From positions 1 through 22,556 of IMG/VR virus record IMGVR_UViG_3300044630_001770: a stretch of 22,556 nucleotides of DNA; one strand, written 5' to 3'. The translations under genes and the position numbers were made by a program. The notes under the pieces are model-generated. The model worked only from the letters and a program-made list of their open reading frames with translations. It was not told where the DNA came from and did not search any database. This document shows positions 5,235-15,400 of this stretch, piece after piece (position 1 is the first letter of the stretch; each line of letters begins with the position of its first letter). The DNA is from a virus.

Positions 5235-6674
5235 ATGGCGAACACAAAAATTAGTCAATTACCTTCTTGGACGGGCACCGCTGCCGACTTAAGATGGTTC
5301 GTAATGAATAACAGCGGTGAAACAGAAACCTACAAATATAGTGGTTATACATCAGGAGTTAAACCTGTATCTGGTTTAACAGGTTCATATATGACGATAA
5401 ATTATACAGGTAATAGTATTTCTTGTATCAATTCAATTATATTTGGTGGTGATAATGATAATACTATCACATCAACAGATGCCATAGGTAGAAATACCAT
5501 AGTTGGTGGTAATGGTAATTCAATATCTACAGGTTTTGGAAATGGTATTTTCAATGGTATTGGAGCAACCATCACCGCAAACCAATCTACCATAGTTGGA
5601 GGACAAGGAACTATTGGTGATGGTTTTGGTAATGGTTTATTTGGTGGTGTTGGAAATGTTGGTGGTAATTATTCTGCGATTGTAGGTGGATATAGTAATA
5701 TTATTGGAACTACTTTTAATGATAGAGATGTAATCGCTGGCGGTCAAAATAATATATTCTATAACGCAAACAATTCATTTATAGGTGGTGGTGCGGAAAA
5801 TGATGTTTATGGTTCATCTGTAGCAGTTGTTGCTGGGTTTAATAATACAATAAGCACAGGTAATTTACTATTTGTTGGTGGAACACAAGATAATACAATC
5901 ACACAACCAGGATATACTTACGCACTTATTGGTGGTGGATATAACACAATCAATAACCAAAACAATTCAGCAGGTAATGCGATGTATTCATCTTACTTCT
6001 GTAGTGATACTACCGCTAATGATAATTCTGTTTTAGGTAATACTAACAACTGGTTTAGTGGTTCAAGGAATAGTAGTATGAGTGGATATGGTAAGTTTAA
6101 TCATATAACAAACACATATAATTCAACTATTACAAATAATGCTGGTGCCGATGTATTTGAGTGGTTTAACAAGATTGATAGTTCATCAGGTTCAACAATC
6201 ACTACATCAAAACAATCACAGATTTTAGGTGGTATTGATAATACCATTTCAGGTAAGACAAGAGCGGTAATGATTGGAACATCAGGTAGAACTGCTACTG
6301 AAAATGATACTACTTATGTTGAAAGTTTAAAAGTTTTTGGACAATCACAATCAACAGCAAATAACGTTGGTAGTGTTTCAACAGGAACAAGAACATTAGA
6401 TTTCAACACAGGTAATATTCAATATTTCCAATTAACAGCAGGAGCGAGTGTTGTATTAGATGCTACAAACTATAAAGATGGAGCAACTTACATTGTTAAA
6501 GTAAAACAACCAACATCAGGTGCTGCTGGAACAATGACTTATACATCACCATTATTTAAGTTTCCAAGTGGTGCAACACCAACTTTATCAACAGGAAACA
6601 GTCAGGAAGATATTTTGACTTTTGTTTGTATTGGAACAACATTATACGGAAACATTGTAAAAACTTTTATCTAA
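5235..6674 (+). CDS. Fibre/adhesin-like protein with GG-x-x-N repeats
   Basis: A 479-residue protein. The first 45 residues (MANTKISQLPSWTGTAADLRWF) match the typical N-terminal anchor of phage tail-fibre proteins (KISQLP, then a short strand region). Residues about 68-370 contain many copies of a loose repeat, such as TIVGGNGNSI, AIVGGYSNII, VIAGGQNNIF and ALIGGGYNTI, recalling the YadA-head left-handed beta-roll or other parallel beta-helices; these usually form trimeric stalks. The last ~95 residues (from TLDFNTGNIQYFQL to GNIVKTFI) are a distinct beta-rich tip also seen at the end of other phage fibres. Likely role: virion surface adhesin or fibre. It lies in the middle of the connector genes. 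It starts after an A-rich leader without Shine-Dalgarno. The exact structure class is inference. Confidence 0.65.
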   Translation: MANTKISQLPSWTGTAADLRWFVMNNSGETETYKYSGYTSGVKPVSGLTGSYMTINYTGNSISCINSIIFGGDNDNTITSTDAIGRNTIVGGNGNSISTGFGNGIFNGIGATITANQSTIVGGQGTIGDGFGNGLFGGVGNVGGNYSAIVGGYSNIIGTTFNDRDVIAGGQNNIFYNANNSFIGGGAENDVYGSSVAVVAGFNNTISTGNLLFVGGTQDNTITQPGYTYALIGGGYNTINNQNNSAGNAMYSSYFCSDTTANDNSVLGNTNNWFSGSRNSSMSGYGKFNHITNTYNSTITNNAGADVFEWFNKIDSSSGSTITTSKQSQILGGIDNTISGKTRAVMIGTSGRTATENDTTYVESLKVFGQSQSTANNVGSVSTGTRTLDFNTGNIQYFQLTAGASVVLDATNYKDGATYIVKVKQPTSGAAGTMTYTSPLFKFPSGATPTLSTGNSQEDILTFVCIGTTLYGNIVKTFI

Positions 6675-6675
6675 C

Positions 6676-7353
6676 ATGAGTATACCATTTAACTTTTCAT
6701 TCTGGTCACCACCTACAAGTATTACTTATATTGGAACACAAGAAACAACCGCAACACAAAGTTCATATACTTATTCATCTGTTGATATTGGTGGCCCTGG
6801 TTTAATAGTAATAGGTTTTAGTGGTCAAAGGAGCACTACAACAGGTTCTAATTTATTAAGTGGTATTACTATAAATGGTATAAATGCGACAATAGTAGGT
6901 CAAGTTCAAGAAGGAGTAACAACATTTGCAGAAATAAAACCTGTAACAGGATTGGTTTATTTAAGAGTAACAAGTGGAACAACAGCAAATATTACAGTGG
7001 TTTATCAAAACAATCAAAATGGAAACGCTATTAGTATTTGGAGAATACAAAATAATAAAAGTGATACACCAATACAAGTTGGTTCCGCAGCAAATGTTGT
7101 GACTCCAATATCAAATACTTTAACAGGACTTACAATAGGTGATTTAGTATGTGACCAAGGCTGTGGAACAGATAGCCCATTAGGCACTTATTCTTTAACA
7201 GGTGTAAATCAAAATGTTCAAGATTCTTTTGGTAGTCTTGGATATGTTAGTGGTAGTATTAGAATTACAAGTCCAGGTAGTTTAACTATTACACAATCTT
7301 CGTCAAGTGGCTTTGGTATAAGACAATTTAATATTAACGCTGTTTGGAGATAA
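6676..7353 (+). CDS. Beta-sandwich virion protein, possible decoration or fibre tip
   Basis: A 225-residue protein, rich in Thr, Ser, Gly and Val, with alternating strand patterns throughout (VDIGGPGLIVIGFSG, ITINGINATIVGQV, GLVYLRVTSGTTANITVVY) and almost no helix. The layout resembles a single-domain beta-sandwich found in assorted phage virion proteins, where an opening YIGTQ.. strand is followed by IG..R/G..V and a GI-x-I-N-G-I strand. There is no signal peptide, as expected for a virion part made in the cytoplasm. It starts two bases after the preceding fibre-like gene and may be its partner or tip. Only two cysteines are present (CDQGC). The function is not established; decoration protein and adhesin are both possible. 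Confidence 0.55.
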   Translation: MSIPFNFSFWSPPTSITYIGTQETTATQSSYTYSSVDIGGPGLIVIGFSGQRSTTTGSNLLSGITINGINATIVGQVQEGVTTFAEIKPVTGLVYLRVTSGTTANITVVYQNNQNGNAISIWRIQNNKSDTPIQVGSAANVVTPISNTLTGLTIGDLVCDQGCGTDSPLGTYSLTGVNQNVQDSFGSLGYVSGSIRITSPGSLTITQSSSSGFGIRQFNINAVWR

Positions 7354-7363
7354 TTTTTAACAC

Positions 7364-7900
7364 ATGGAAGAAGCAATCTTGGCAGAAATAGCGGCAATGT
7401 TGAAAAAGTCTTTGGTGACTCAATTGAATACGCCAAGACCTGTAAAAACATATGCGGGTGAACAGAAGACAGTTGGAGGTAGACCAGTTCCAATGTCACC
7501 TCCAAGAGCAAGTGGAAATCTAATTAAGAATTTAAATGTGTTTTGGGTTGATTCAGACTTTGAATCCAAACCTGAATTGATTGTTGAATTACCTGATTAC
7601 TACTACTTTGTAGAACAAGGTAGAAGACCAGGAAGATTCCCACCTTTGAATATGATTAGAACTTGGGCAAGAGTTAAAAAAGAAGTACCACAGTTTAGAG
7701 ATAAAAAGGGTAGATTTATTAACAATGAAACAAGAGCATATCTAATTGGTCGTTCAATAGCCACATATGGTTTTGGAGCAACACCATTTATAGATAATGC
7801 CATAGCAGCCGTATTACCAAAGATAACAGATAAGTTGGGAGATGCCGCAGCAGCCTTTTTCCAAAACGCAATAAATGAAAATAGAATTATAGTAGGATGA
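7364..7900 (+). CDS. Neck/tail-completion protein of the HK97 gp10-like type
   Basis: A 178-residue protein. The pattern YYYFVEQGRRPGRFPPLNMIRTWARV (residues about 80-105) is the signature that makes gp10-like neck proteins recognisable: an FVExGR-type strand, a proline turn, then a helix ending in W-A. A typical C-terminal part follows (FGATPFIDNAIAAV). It opens with a helix (EEAILAEIAAMLKKSLV). Such proteins sit between the head-tail connector and the tail tube. It ends in a four-base ATGA overlap with the next gene (7897), so the two are coupled. The neighbouring 4171 gene could be the tail terminator of the same neck; the two adhesin-like genes lie between them, as if inserted. Confidence 0.65.
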   Translation: MEEAILAEIAAMLKKSLVTQLNTPRPVKTYAGEQKTVGGRPVPMSPPRASGNLIKNLNVFWVDSDFESKPELIVELPDYYYFVEQGRRPGRFPPLNMIRTWARVKKEVPQFRDKKGRFINNETRAYLIGRSIATYGFGATPFIDNAIAAVLPKITDKLGDAAAAFFQNAINENRIIVG

Positions 7901-9294
7901 GCATAGCAATTATTCACGAACCACCACAGTTTCAGCCTGTATTAACAGATGGAATCTTCTATACAGTATCAGCAGATACAACAGGAGTTTATAAATTTAG
8001 ATATACCTACGATGTGTATGTTAATGGTACATTAGAGTTTTCAGCCAAAGCAACACCAAACCCTTTTGGAGTTGGTCTTGCCGATGTTTCAAGGGTATTG
8101 AAGACATATTGTCAAAACAACCCAATTGGATTGTGGAATACAACCCAAATTTATCAACATCAAACATTTCCATTTGCAGCACCTTACTTAAATGAAACAA
8201 TAAATTACCAAGTATACTTCGGTTACGAATATTCATCAACCCCATTAGGTTCTGTCACAGGATTTACAGGTGTAGGTTCAGGACAGACAATGGGTAATCC
8301 TGGTGTTAGCACATCCGTTAAAAAGGTGTTTAAATCAACGATGGGTGTCAATGGTAGGGCAACACAACAAGACTTCAATATAGACCCGTTTGTGTTGTCA
8401 GGAACACCATCTACATCAAATCCAACAACATCAGGATTATTCTTAACCAACTCACCAAGAACAAGGAATATTCAACCAACAGAATATTATACCTTACCTT
8501 TCACAAATTATTATTTGGATACAACGGTAATATCAGAACCTTATTATGCTGAATGGAAATTTTATGATGATGAAGGTTTTTTAATCACTGGTGTTACAGC
8601 AGATAACATTGTTAGTAATGGTGGTGGTCCAAGAACAAATTGTAATGATGTTTATCAAGCATTACCTTTAATTATCCCATCAGGAAATACAAACTATAAT
8701 ACACTTTATGTGGCTGCTGGTCCTGCTAACTTCCCATTTTGGAGTACCATATCAGCACAGACAGCACAATATACGGTTCAGTTATTTGGAAAGTTTACTG
8801 GTTCTACATCACCAATTCAACCAACACCGACACCAACTCCAACACCATCATCAACACCAATAACTTGTGTTTGTGAAACTTATAGAGTTATTAACCCTTC
8901 TTTAGAATCTCAAGGAATATTCACTTATAGAGATTGTAATAACATATCACAACAACTTGTTGTAAATCCACAAGGAGAGTTTTTTGTTTGTGTTTGTAAT
9001 TCAAGTTCTTGGAGTGTTAGTGGTCCGTTAATCGTAAGTTATGATTCACCTTGTAATATACCTTCACCAACTCCAACACCTACTCCATCAGCAACTCCTT
9101 GTTCATGTGTTGAATATGAAATAGATACAACAAATGCTGAAACTGAAGCACCTGTTTTACTTTACACTTTCTGTGATGGTTCACCAATAGCATATACAAT
9201 GAGCGTACCTGAAATATTCTCCGCTTGTGGTTGTTCAGGAACATTCAGTTGTTCAGATGCTGGTGTATCAATAACCTTAATGGGCTCTTGTTAA
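7897..9294 (+). CDS. Tail protein N-terminal part fused to two cysteine-rich domains
   Basis: A 465-residue protein. Its N-terminal region (EPPQFQPVLTDGIFYTVSAD, YTYDVYVNGTLEFSAKATPNP, ADVSRVLKTYC) matches the first half of a tail protein I recognise from Bacteroidota phages; the second half of that protein appears to be the next gene. From about residue 305 it changes character: a PTPTPTPT linker, a cysteine domain (323-386), a second Pro/Thr linker (387-400) and a second cysteine domain (401-465). The two domains share the spacing CxC-x(20-21)-C-x17-CxC-x18-C, so they arose by duplication. The next gene is in the same frame, separated only by TAA and nine bases. Virion tail location is inferred from context; the role of the cysteine domains is unknown. 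Confidence 0.6.
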   Translation: MSIAIIHEPPQFQPVLTDGIFYTVSADTTGVYKFRYTYDVYVNGTLEFSAKATPNPFGVGLADVSRVLKTYCQNNPIGLWNTTQIYQHQTFPFAAPYLNETINYQVYFGYEYSSTPLGSVTGFTGVGSGQTMGNPGVSTSVKKVFKSTMGVNGRATQQDFNIDPFVLSGTPSTSNPTTSGLFLTNSPRTRNIQPTEYYTLPFTNYYLDTTVISEPYYAEWKFYDDEGFLITGVTADNIVSNGGGPRTNCNDVYQALPLIIPSGNTNYNTLYVAAGPANFPFWSTISAQTAQYTVQLFGKFTGSTSPIQPTPTPTPTPSSTPITCVCETYRVINPSLESQGIFTYRDCNNISQQLVVNPQGEFFVCVCNSSSWSVSGPLIVSYDSPCNIPSPTPTPTPSATPCSCVEYEIDTTNAETEAPVLLYTFCDGSPIAYTMSVPEIFSACGCSGTFSCSDAGVSITLMGSC

Positions 9295-9303
9295 ACTAAT
9301 AAT

Positions 9304-9837
9304 ATGGCAAATATACCTAACCCCGTACCTACAACCTATACATTAGGAAATTGCTCAGGATATACTCCTGTGTCTGAAATATTCACATTCAATGTGGAAA
9401 ATATATGCAACCGTTCAGGAAACCCACAACTTCAATTGATGTGGCAAAACCGTTATGGTCATTTTGACTATTATACTTTTACAGCATCAAAGATTGAAGG
9501 TCTTGGAATTGATAGACAAACTTACAATCAATATGATGTTGATTGGGGAGCACAAAATCCTTCAAAAGAACAATGGACTTATGGACTTGCTGAATATGAT
9601 GTTACCATGACTGAAACTCATGTAATCAATTCAGGATTTTTAAATCAACCAGATTTTATGTATCTTCAAGAATTATACACATCAAATCAAGTTTATGAAA
9701 TTACACCTGATGGGGGATTAAGACCTATAGTTGTTTTGAATACTGAATTTAGTATCAAAAATAAAGGAAATAGAGAAATCACAAATATTGAATTAACATA
9801 CGTTTACTCAAATAATATTACTTTAATAGGATTCTAA
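9304..9837 (+). CDS. Tail protein C-terminal part (W-x-N-RYG-x-FDYYTF family)
   Basis: A 177-residue protein. The core motif MWQNRYGHFDYYTFT (about residues 46-60) is a hallmark I recall from a conserved Bacteroidota phage tail protein. It is followed by the expected pattern of an epsilon-type region (DRQTYNQYD), an antiparallel strand block with ETHVINSGFLNQPDFMYLQELYTSNQVYEI and a terminal strand pair. In relatives this module follows the kind of N-terminal domain found in the 7897 gene. Here it has its own ATG after an A/T-rich leader and a start much like neighbouring genes (ATGGCA). So either the protein is made as two chains or the in-frame TAA between them is sometimes read through. 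It ends one base before the next gene. Confidence 0.6.
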   Translation: MANIPNPVPTTYTLGNCSGYTPVSEIFTFNVENICNRSGNPQLQLMWQNRYGHFDYYTFTASKIEGLGIDRQTYNQYDVDWGAQNPSKEQWTYGLAEYDVTMTETHVINSGFLNQPDFMYLQELYTSNQVYEITPDGGLRPIVVLNTEFSIKNKGNREITNIELTYVYSNNITLIGF

Positions 9838-9838
9838 A

Positions 9839-12400
9839 ATGGATACTACTCTACTGGTTTATTTGAATGATGTTTGGAACAGGTTGGATATCTACGAAGA
9901 TATTCCAATTACTGTTGTTATACAAGAGGTTGATACCACAATTTTAGATGGTAGAAAGTCATCTTATTCAAAACAATTTGTAATACCAAATACCGATAAT
10001 AATGCCAATATTTTGGAACATTATTTTGAGGTTAATGGTATTGATTTCAACCCATTACAGAAGGTAGATTGTGTTGTTCAGTATCGTGGAACAGATATCT
10101 TTGTTGGGTATTTACGTCTTTCTGCTGTAATTAACAATCCAAATTATGTTGATTATGAAGTTTATATCTTGGGTGATATTGGAGATTTTGCATCAGAAAT
10201 TAGAAACATCACACTTCAAGATTTGGAATGGACTGATTTACAACATGAGTTAAATTATTCTTCAATTACCACATCTTGGAGCGCCAATACCACAGATACA
10301 GATGGATTGTTTGGTGGAAAGGTTCTTTATCCAATGATTAACTATGGATTGGATTACACTGCTGGTGGAAATCCTGTTTGGACTTATTCATTTGATGAGA
10401 CATACTCCTTTGACCAAAATACAAATCCAGTCCCTGAAAACGTATGGAAACCAGCAATTAGGGTAAAAGAAGTTGTTGATAGAATATTTGCAAGAACTGG
10501 TTATGAAATTGATTCAGAGTTTTTTGAAACAGATTATTTCCGTTCAATTTATATGGATACATTTGTTAATGGTAAATTGGGTGTTGATGTGGCATCTGGT
10601 GTATCAAACCAAAACATCTTCAAGATTTATACAAATTCGGCAATTGTTTATGATAATATTCAAGGACAAACACAATTGTTATTTAATAGATTAACACCTG
10701 ATGGATATGACCCATTAAACAATTTCGTACCCGCAGTTCCTTATAACTCAATAAATCCTGGTGCTCAACCAGGTCGTTCATATTTTAGAACTCCGTATAA
10801 TGGTCAATATTCCTTTAACATAAGATTTAATTATGATGATAACAATCAGGTTGGTGGTCAAATATATTTTCAGTTATTGTTGAAAAAAGCAACAAATGCT
10901 GATTTATTGGATGCTGTTACAATTGCAACATCTGACCAATATGAATTACCAACATCAGGATTGGATGCATCTGTTAACTGGTTTCCAACAGTAGATTTGG
11001 CACCTGGTGAATTTGTCTTTGTTAATATCTTGGTTAATGAAAACAATGGTGGGAATAGTTTGAGATTACTACCTTATAATGAATATACAATTACATCACC
11101 TGCACCAATGTGGGATTTGTATGCATCACCAACACTTGCTGGTACTCAATTGGTTGATATTAGATTGGGACTTCCCGCAACAAATTGTATTGATTTCATT
11201 AAAGGATTGATAACTCTATTCAATTTGGTTTTAATACAAAATGAAACAACAAGGGCAATAAAAATAACACCATTTAACTGGTATTATAATGAACCTGACC
11301 GAGCAGAGGTAGATTGGACAAAACGTTTGGATTTAAATTCAACTTGGAAAACAGAACCATTATCTTTTGAATTGTCTAAGATATTAAACTTTACCTACCA
11401 AAAAGGTGCTGAAGAATATTTAAACAAGATATTTGAAGATACAAACAACTATGCTTTTGGTAGATATAAATTTACTTCAACAAGCAATTTGTTTACAGGA
11501 GAAGTAAATTATTCAATTCCATTTGCAGCCTTACCTACAACCGTAGTTAATGGTGCTGATAATTTTATCATACCAGCAGTTTATAGGGAATTACTACCAC
11601 AATTACAACCATATTCAAATAAAAACCATTTGTTCTTTTGGACTGGTAATAGATACGCTTACAAAGACAAATTTAAACAATTACAGGGTACTTGGTATCT
11701 TTTATCAGGAGGAACTTCTGTAGAACAAACCACATATCCTTGTGTATCACATTTAAGTTCTTTGGATATTCAAATACCTGATTTGGTTTCAGATTTAAAC
11801 TTTGGTTCAACTTGGGATTTCTTTGGAAATTACAACACTTTACCAGTTCAATATACTCCATACAATTTGTATAATGTGTTTTGGGAAGATTATGTTGAAA
11901 ACATTTATTCAACAGAAACAAGAAGATTAACTGGTAGATTCTTACTAAGACCTTTGGATATCTATCAATTAAAACTTACAGATAAAGTTTTTGTAAAAGA
12001 TAGTTTTTATAGAATTGAAAAAATAAATGAAGCGGATTTGGTAAATAATAAATCTACCGAATGTTCTTTAATTAAAGAATTAGGTGGTTATTATAAAGTT
12101 ATTCCACCAGCACCATATTATACCATTGAACCAAATAGTCCATATCCTGGCATTTTAAGTGCATATACAGTCAATTGTTATACAGGATTGACACAATCAC
12201 CAGTGTGTGTAGGTTCTGCATCAACAGTTAACTTAACAACATTTGGTGTTTCAGGATTGAGCACAAATCAACAAGTATACTTTGATACAGGAACAGAATA
12301 CGTACCAGTCAATCAAGGAACATTCGTCAGATACACTGCAGAAACAGATACTTATGTTGTAATAAACAATGTGGGAACTCTCTTACAACAAAATTGTTAA
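9839..12400 (+). CDS. Large baseplate/tail-hub-like structural protein
   Basis: An 853-residue protein. The N-terminus (IPITVVIQEVDTTILDGRKS, SYSKQFVIPNTDNNANIL, FVGYLRLSAVI, DYEVYILGDIGDFASEI) matches a protein conserved in Bacteroidota siphophages and crAss-like relatives: a strand-rich domain with the S-Y-S-K-x-F-x-I-P signature followed by a G-x-L-x-L strand and an ILGDIGD segment. The long middle part is beta-rich with many aromatic residues. The last ~80 residues (from about SAYTVNCYTG) look like a separate small domain with three cysteines. It sits directly upstream of the tape measure, where distal tail and hub proteins cluster, so a role at the tail tip or as hub is likely. The exact part is not settled by sequence alone. 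It follows the 9304 gene with a one-base gap. Confidence 0.6.
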   Translation: MDTTLLVYLNDVWNRLDIYEDIPITVVIQEVDTTILDGRKSSYSKQFVIPNTDNNANILEHYFEVNGIDFNPLQKVDCVVQYRGTDIFVGYLRLSAVINNPNYVDYEVYILGDIGDFASEIRNITLQDLEWTDLQHELNYSSITTSWSANTTDTDGLFGGKVLYPMINYGLDYTAGGNPVWTYSFDETYSFDQNTNPVPENVWKPAIRVKEVVDRIFARTGYEIDSEFFETDYFRSIYMDTFVNGKLGVDVASGVSNQNIFKIYTNSAIVYDNIQGQTQLLFNRLTPDGYDPLNNFVPAVPYNSINPGAQPGRSYFRTPYNGQYSFNIRFNYDDNNQVGGQIYFQLLLKKATNADLLDAVTIATSDQYELPTSGLDASVNWFPTVDLAPGEFVFVNILVNENNGGNSLRLLPYNEYTITSPAPMWDLYASPTLAGTQLVDIRLGLPATNCIDFIKGLITLFNLVLIQNETTRAIKITPFNWYYNEPDRAEVDWTKRLDLNSTWKTEPLSFELSKILNFTYQKGAEEYLNKIFEDTNNYAFGRYKFTSTSNLFTGEVNYSIPFAALPTTVVNGADNFIIPAVYRELLPQLQPYSNKNHLFFWTGNRYAYKDKFKQLQGTWYLLSGGTSVEQTTYPCVSHLSSLDIQIPDLVSDLNFGSTWDFFGNYNTLPVQYTPYNLYNVFWEDYVENIYSTETRRLTGRFLLRPLDIYQLKLTDKVFVKDSFYRIEKINEADLVNNKSTECSLIKELGGYYKVIPPAPYYTIEPNSPYPGILSAYTVNCYTGLTQSPVCVGSASTVNLTTFGVSGLSTNQQVYFDTGTEYVPVNQGTFVRYTAETDTYVVINNVGTLLQQNC

Positions 12401-12403
12401 AAC

Positions 12404-15400
12404 ATGGCTGAAAAAACTATTGGATTAAAAATACAACTAAACGGTGTTGATACAATCATTACCGATATTAAAACCTTTGAAACTGAAATTAAGAAGGCTC
12501 GTGAAGACCTTAAAGGTTTAGAAATTGGTTCAACTCAATTTAAAAAATTATCTTCAGAAATAGGTCTTGCCGAATCGTCAATGTTGGGATTGATACAATC
12601 AACAAAGCGTCTTACAAAAGAACGTGAAATTGAAGGTATTGGTAAATTAGGTCAGGGTATAGCATCATCTTTTGCCGCAGCAACTGCCGCAGTTTCTTTG
12701 TTTGGAACTGAAAGTGAGGATGTACAAAAAGCAGCAGCCGCCGCATCAAACTTATTAACATTGGCGTTATCTGCTCGTGGTATTGCGGAAGTTAAGTTGG
12801 GAGCCCAATTGGTTGCCCGTACAATTGCTGAAAGAGCCGCAGCCGCTGCCAACGATTTAAGTAGAGTATCCAACCTTAGTGAAACAGCATCATTAGAGGC
12901 ATCAACTGCCGCTTTTGCTGCCAACAGTACAGCAGAGGTTGCAAACACCACAGTATCTCAAGCAAATAGTGTTGCCACAACAGAGGGAACTGTGATTGCA
13001 AATACCAATACAGGAGCAATTGTGACTAACACAGCAGCAACCGTTGGTGGAACAGCCGCTACGGGTTTCTTTACAAATGCGTTGAGGGTTCTTTATACAA
13101 CAATGGCTGCCAACCCTTATGGTGTTATTATTGCAGCAATTGGATTATTGGTTACAGCATATCTTGCTTTGGGTAAATCTCAACAAGAAGAAATTGTTAA
13201 ACTAAAAACTATTGATGAATTAAGAAGAGAAGGTCTTGCTCAAACTGAGAACGAGATTACAAAGATACAGATATTAACTTCAATTATCCAAGACAATAAT
13301 AGTTCATTATTGGCTCGTCAAGGAGCATATGAACAATTAAAGAAATTGGTTCCCGAACTTGCTGATTTAACTTTGGAAGAAGCACAAAATCAGGGAATTT
13401 TAAATATTGCAATTGAAAGGGAGATAAAGTTAATTGGATTACGAGCAGAACAAAAAGCCATTGAAAATTTCTTGGTTCAAGAATCTGAAGAAGCATTACG
13501 AAAAGAAGCGACTGAAAGAAAGAAAAGAATTGAAGATTTAAAAGAAGAAAGTTATTGGTCTCAATTCGTTAATGGATTTAGAGTTTTTGTGTTGAATCAA
13601 GCACCAAAACTGAATGAAAATCAAAAAGAAATTAACAGATTAGAAGCAAAAGGTACCGTTGGTAAAAAAGACCTTGCCAAAGTTACAAAAGCAATTGTTG
13701 AGTTGGAGGGTCAGGCAGATAATAGTAAAAAGAAAACCAAGAAATCTACCGAAGATGCTACAAAGGCTGAAGAAAAAAGAAGAAAAGAACAAGAAGAATT
13801 GATTAGAGTTTTGGGTGAAAGATTAAAAATTGAGGCTCAATTAATTGGTGTTGGTGTTCAAATTAATGACTTAGATAATAAAATACTTAAAACAACTGAA
13901 GATAATGTTTCGGCTGCTCAAGATTATGCCGCACAATTAAACGAATTAAAAACAGTTGCTCAATTATATGTTGAACTTAATAATCAATTAAATGAAAGTG
14001 TTGATTTCACAGGTACTGCTTTTGATTTGGGTCAAAATAGACTTGAAGAGTATTTTGACAAATTAAAAGAAGGTAATTTAACAACACAAGAATCTGCATT
14101 AGAATATGAAAGATTAGTTAAATCATTAGATAATATTAAAAAGATATTTGCTTTATCACCAGAAGATTCAAAAATATTGGATGAAGTAAGATTGAATTAC
14201 AAATCAATATTTGATACAGTAAATCAATTTCAAAATGTACCTAACGTAAAACCACCATTTGATGCTGAAACTTGGGAACAAACATTAATTGATTATGAAC
14301 TGGCAATTGGTAAACTAATTAATGACCCAAGTCAAATTGTTGACCCAATCACAAAAAATTTAAGAAGAAGGTCTGATGAAGAACTTGCCGAGGCAAAACG
14401 AACTGCGGCAGAAAGATTTAAATTATTGGAAGATTCTTTTGTAAAATCATATGTTTCTTTAAAAACACAAGAAGCGAAAGTAAGGGGTGATTTTAAAAAT
14501 GCAACGAGTAAAGATGTTCAAGATTTTGAAAAAAGTGCTTCTGAGGCAGCAAAAATAGCGTTTGATAATTTAACAAAAACAGGTGAATCTGTTATTACAT
14601 TTGAACAAGGAATATTCCAAACAACTGAGAAAGTTAAAGAATTAAACAAACAGTTATCCGCTTTGGCTCCAGCAGCAAGAGCAGGATTCTTAATACAAAA
14701 TGCTGAAGAAATAAGCAAACAATATGATTTGATAATTCCTTTAGTAGAAAATGAAGAAGAAGCACTTGCTGAAATACAATTAGAAATACAACAAAAAACG
14801 TTTGATGAAAGAAAGAAATACTTGGATGCTACAGCAAAATTACAGGCTGATTTATTGGCTCAGGGAATTGATATTGAAAGTTTATCATACGAACAAAGAT
14901 TAATTTTACTTGAAAAGTTTTTAAAGAAATCTGTTGAGTTAACAACAAAAACAGATAAAGATGAAGAGGAAAAGTTTAAAGAAAAACTATCAAAGATTGC
15001 CGATTATTTTGACCAATTTAGTTCTTATATTGGAGAGATTGGTTCTTTGGTACAACAAGGATTCCAACTTCAATTAGACCAATTAGATATAAATGCCAAA
15101 AAAGCACAAGAATCTGTAATTGGTGATACTGAAGAAGCAAACCAAAAACGATTAGAACTTGAGGAACAATTCCAAATCCAAAAAGCAGCAATTGAAAAGA
15201 AAGCAACAATAAGAGCATTACAAGTTCAATTGGTTCAGGCAATTGCTGATGGGGCTTCTGCCGTGTTAAACGCTTTGAGTGATGGTGGACCAGCAGCACC
15301 AATTCTTGCCGTGGCTGCGGGAGTTATTTCTGCTCTTCAAATTGGTATTATACAAAAACAATTAAACCAAGCACAATCACTTGCAGGTGGTGGTTTGATA

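Noticed and set aside
12652-12951. Minus-strand Ala-rich frame inside the tape measure gene
   Set aside because: Arises from reverse reading of Ala codons in the tape measure; overlaps entirely with a clear gene.
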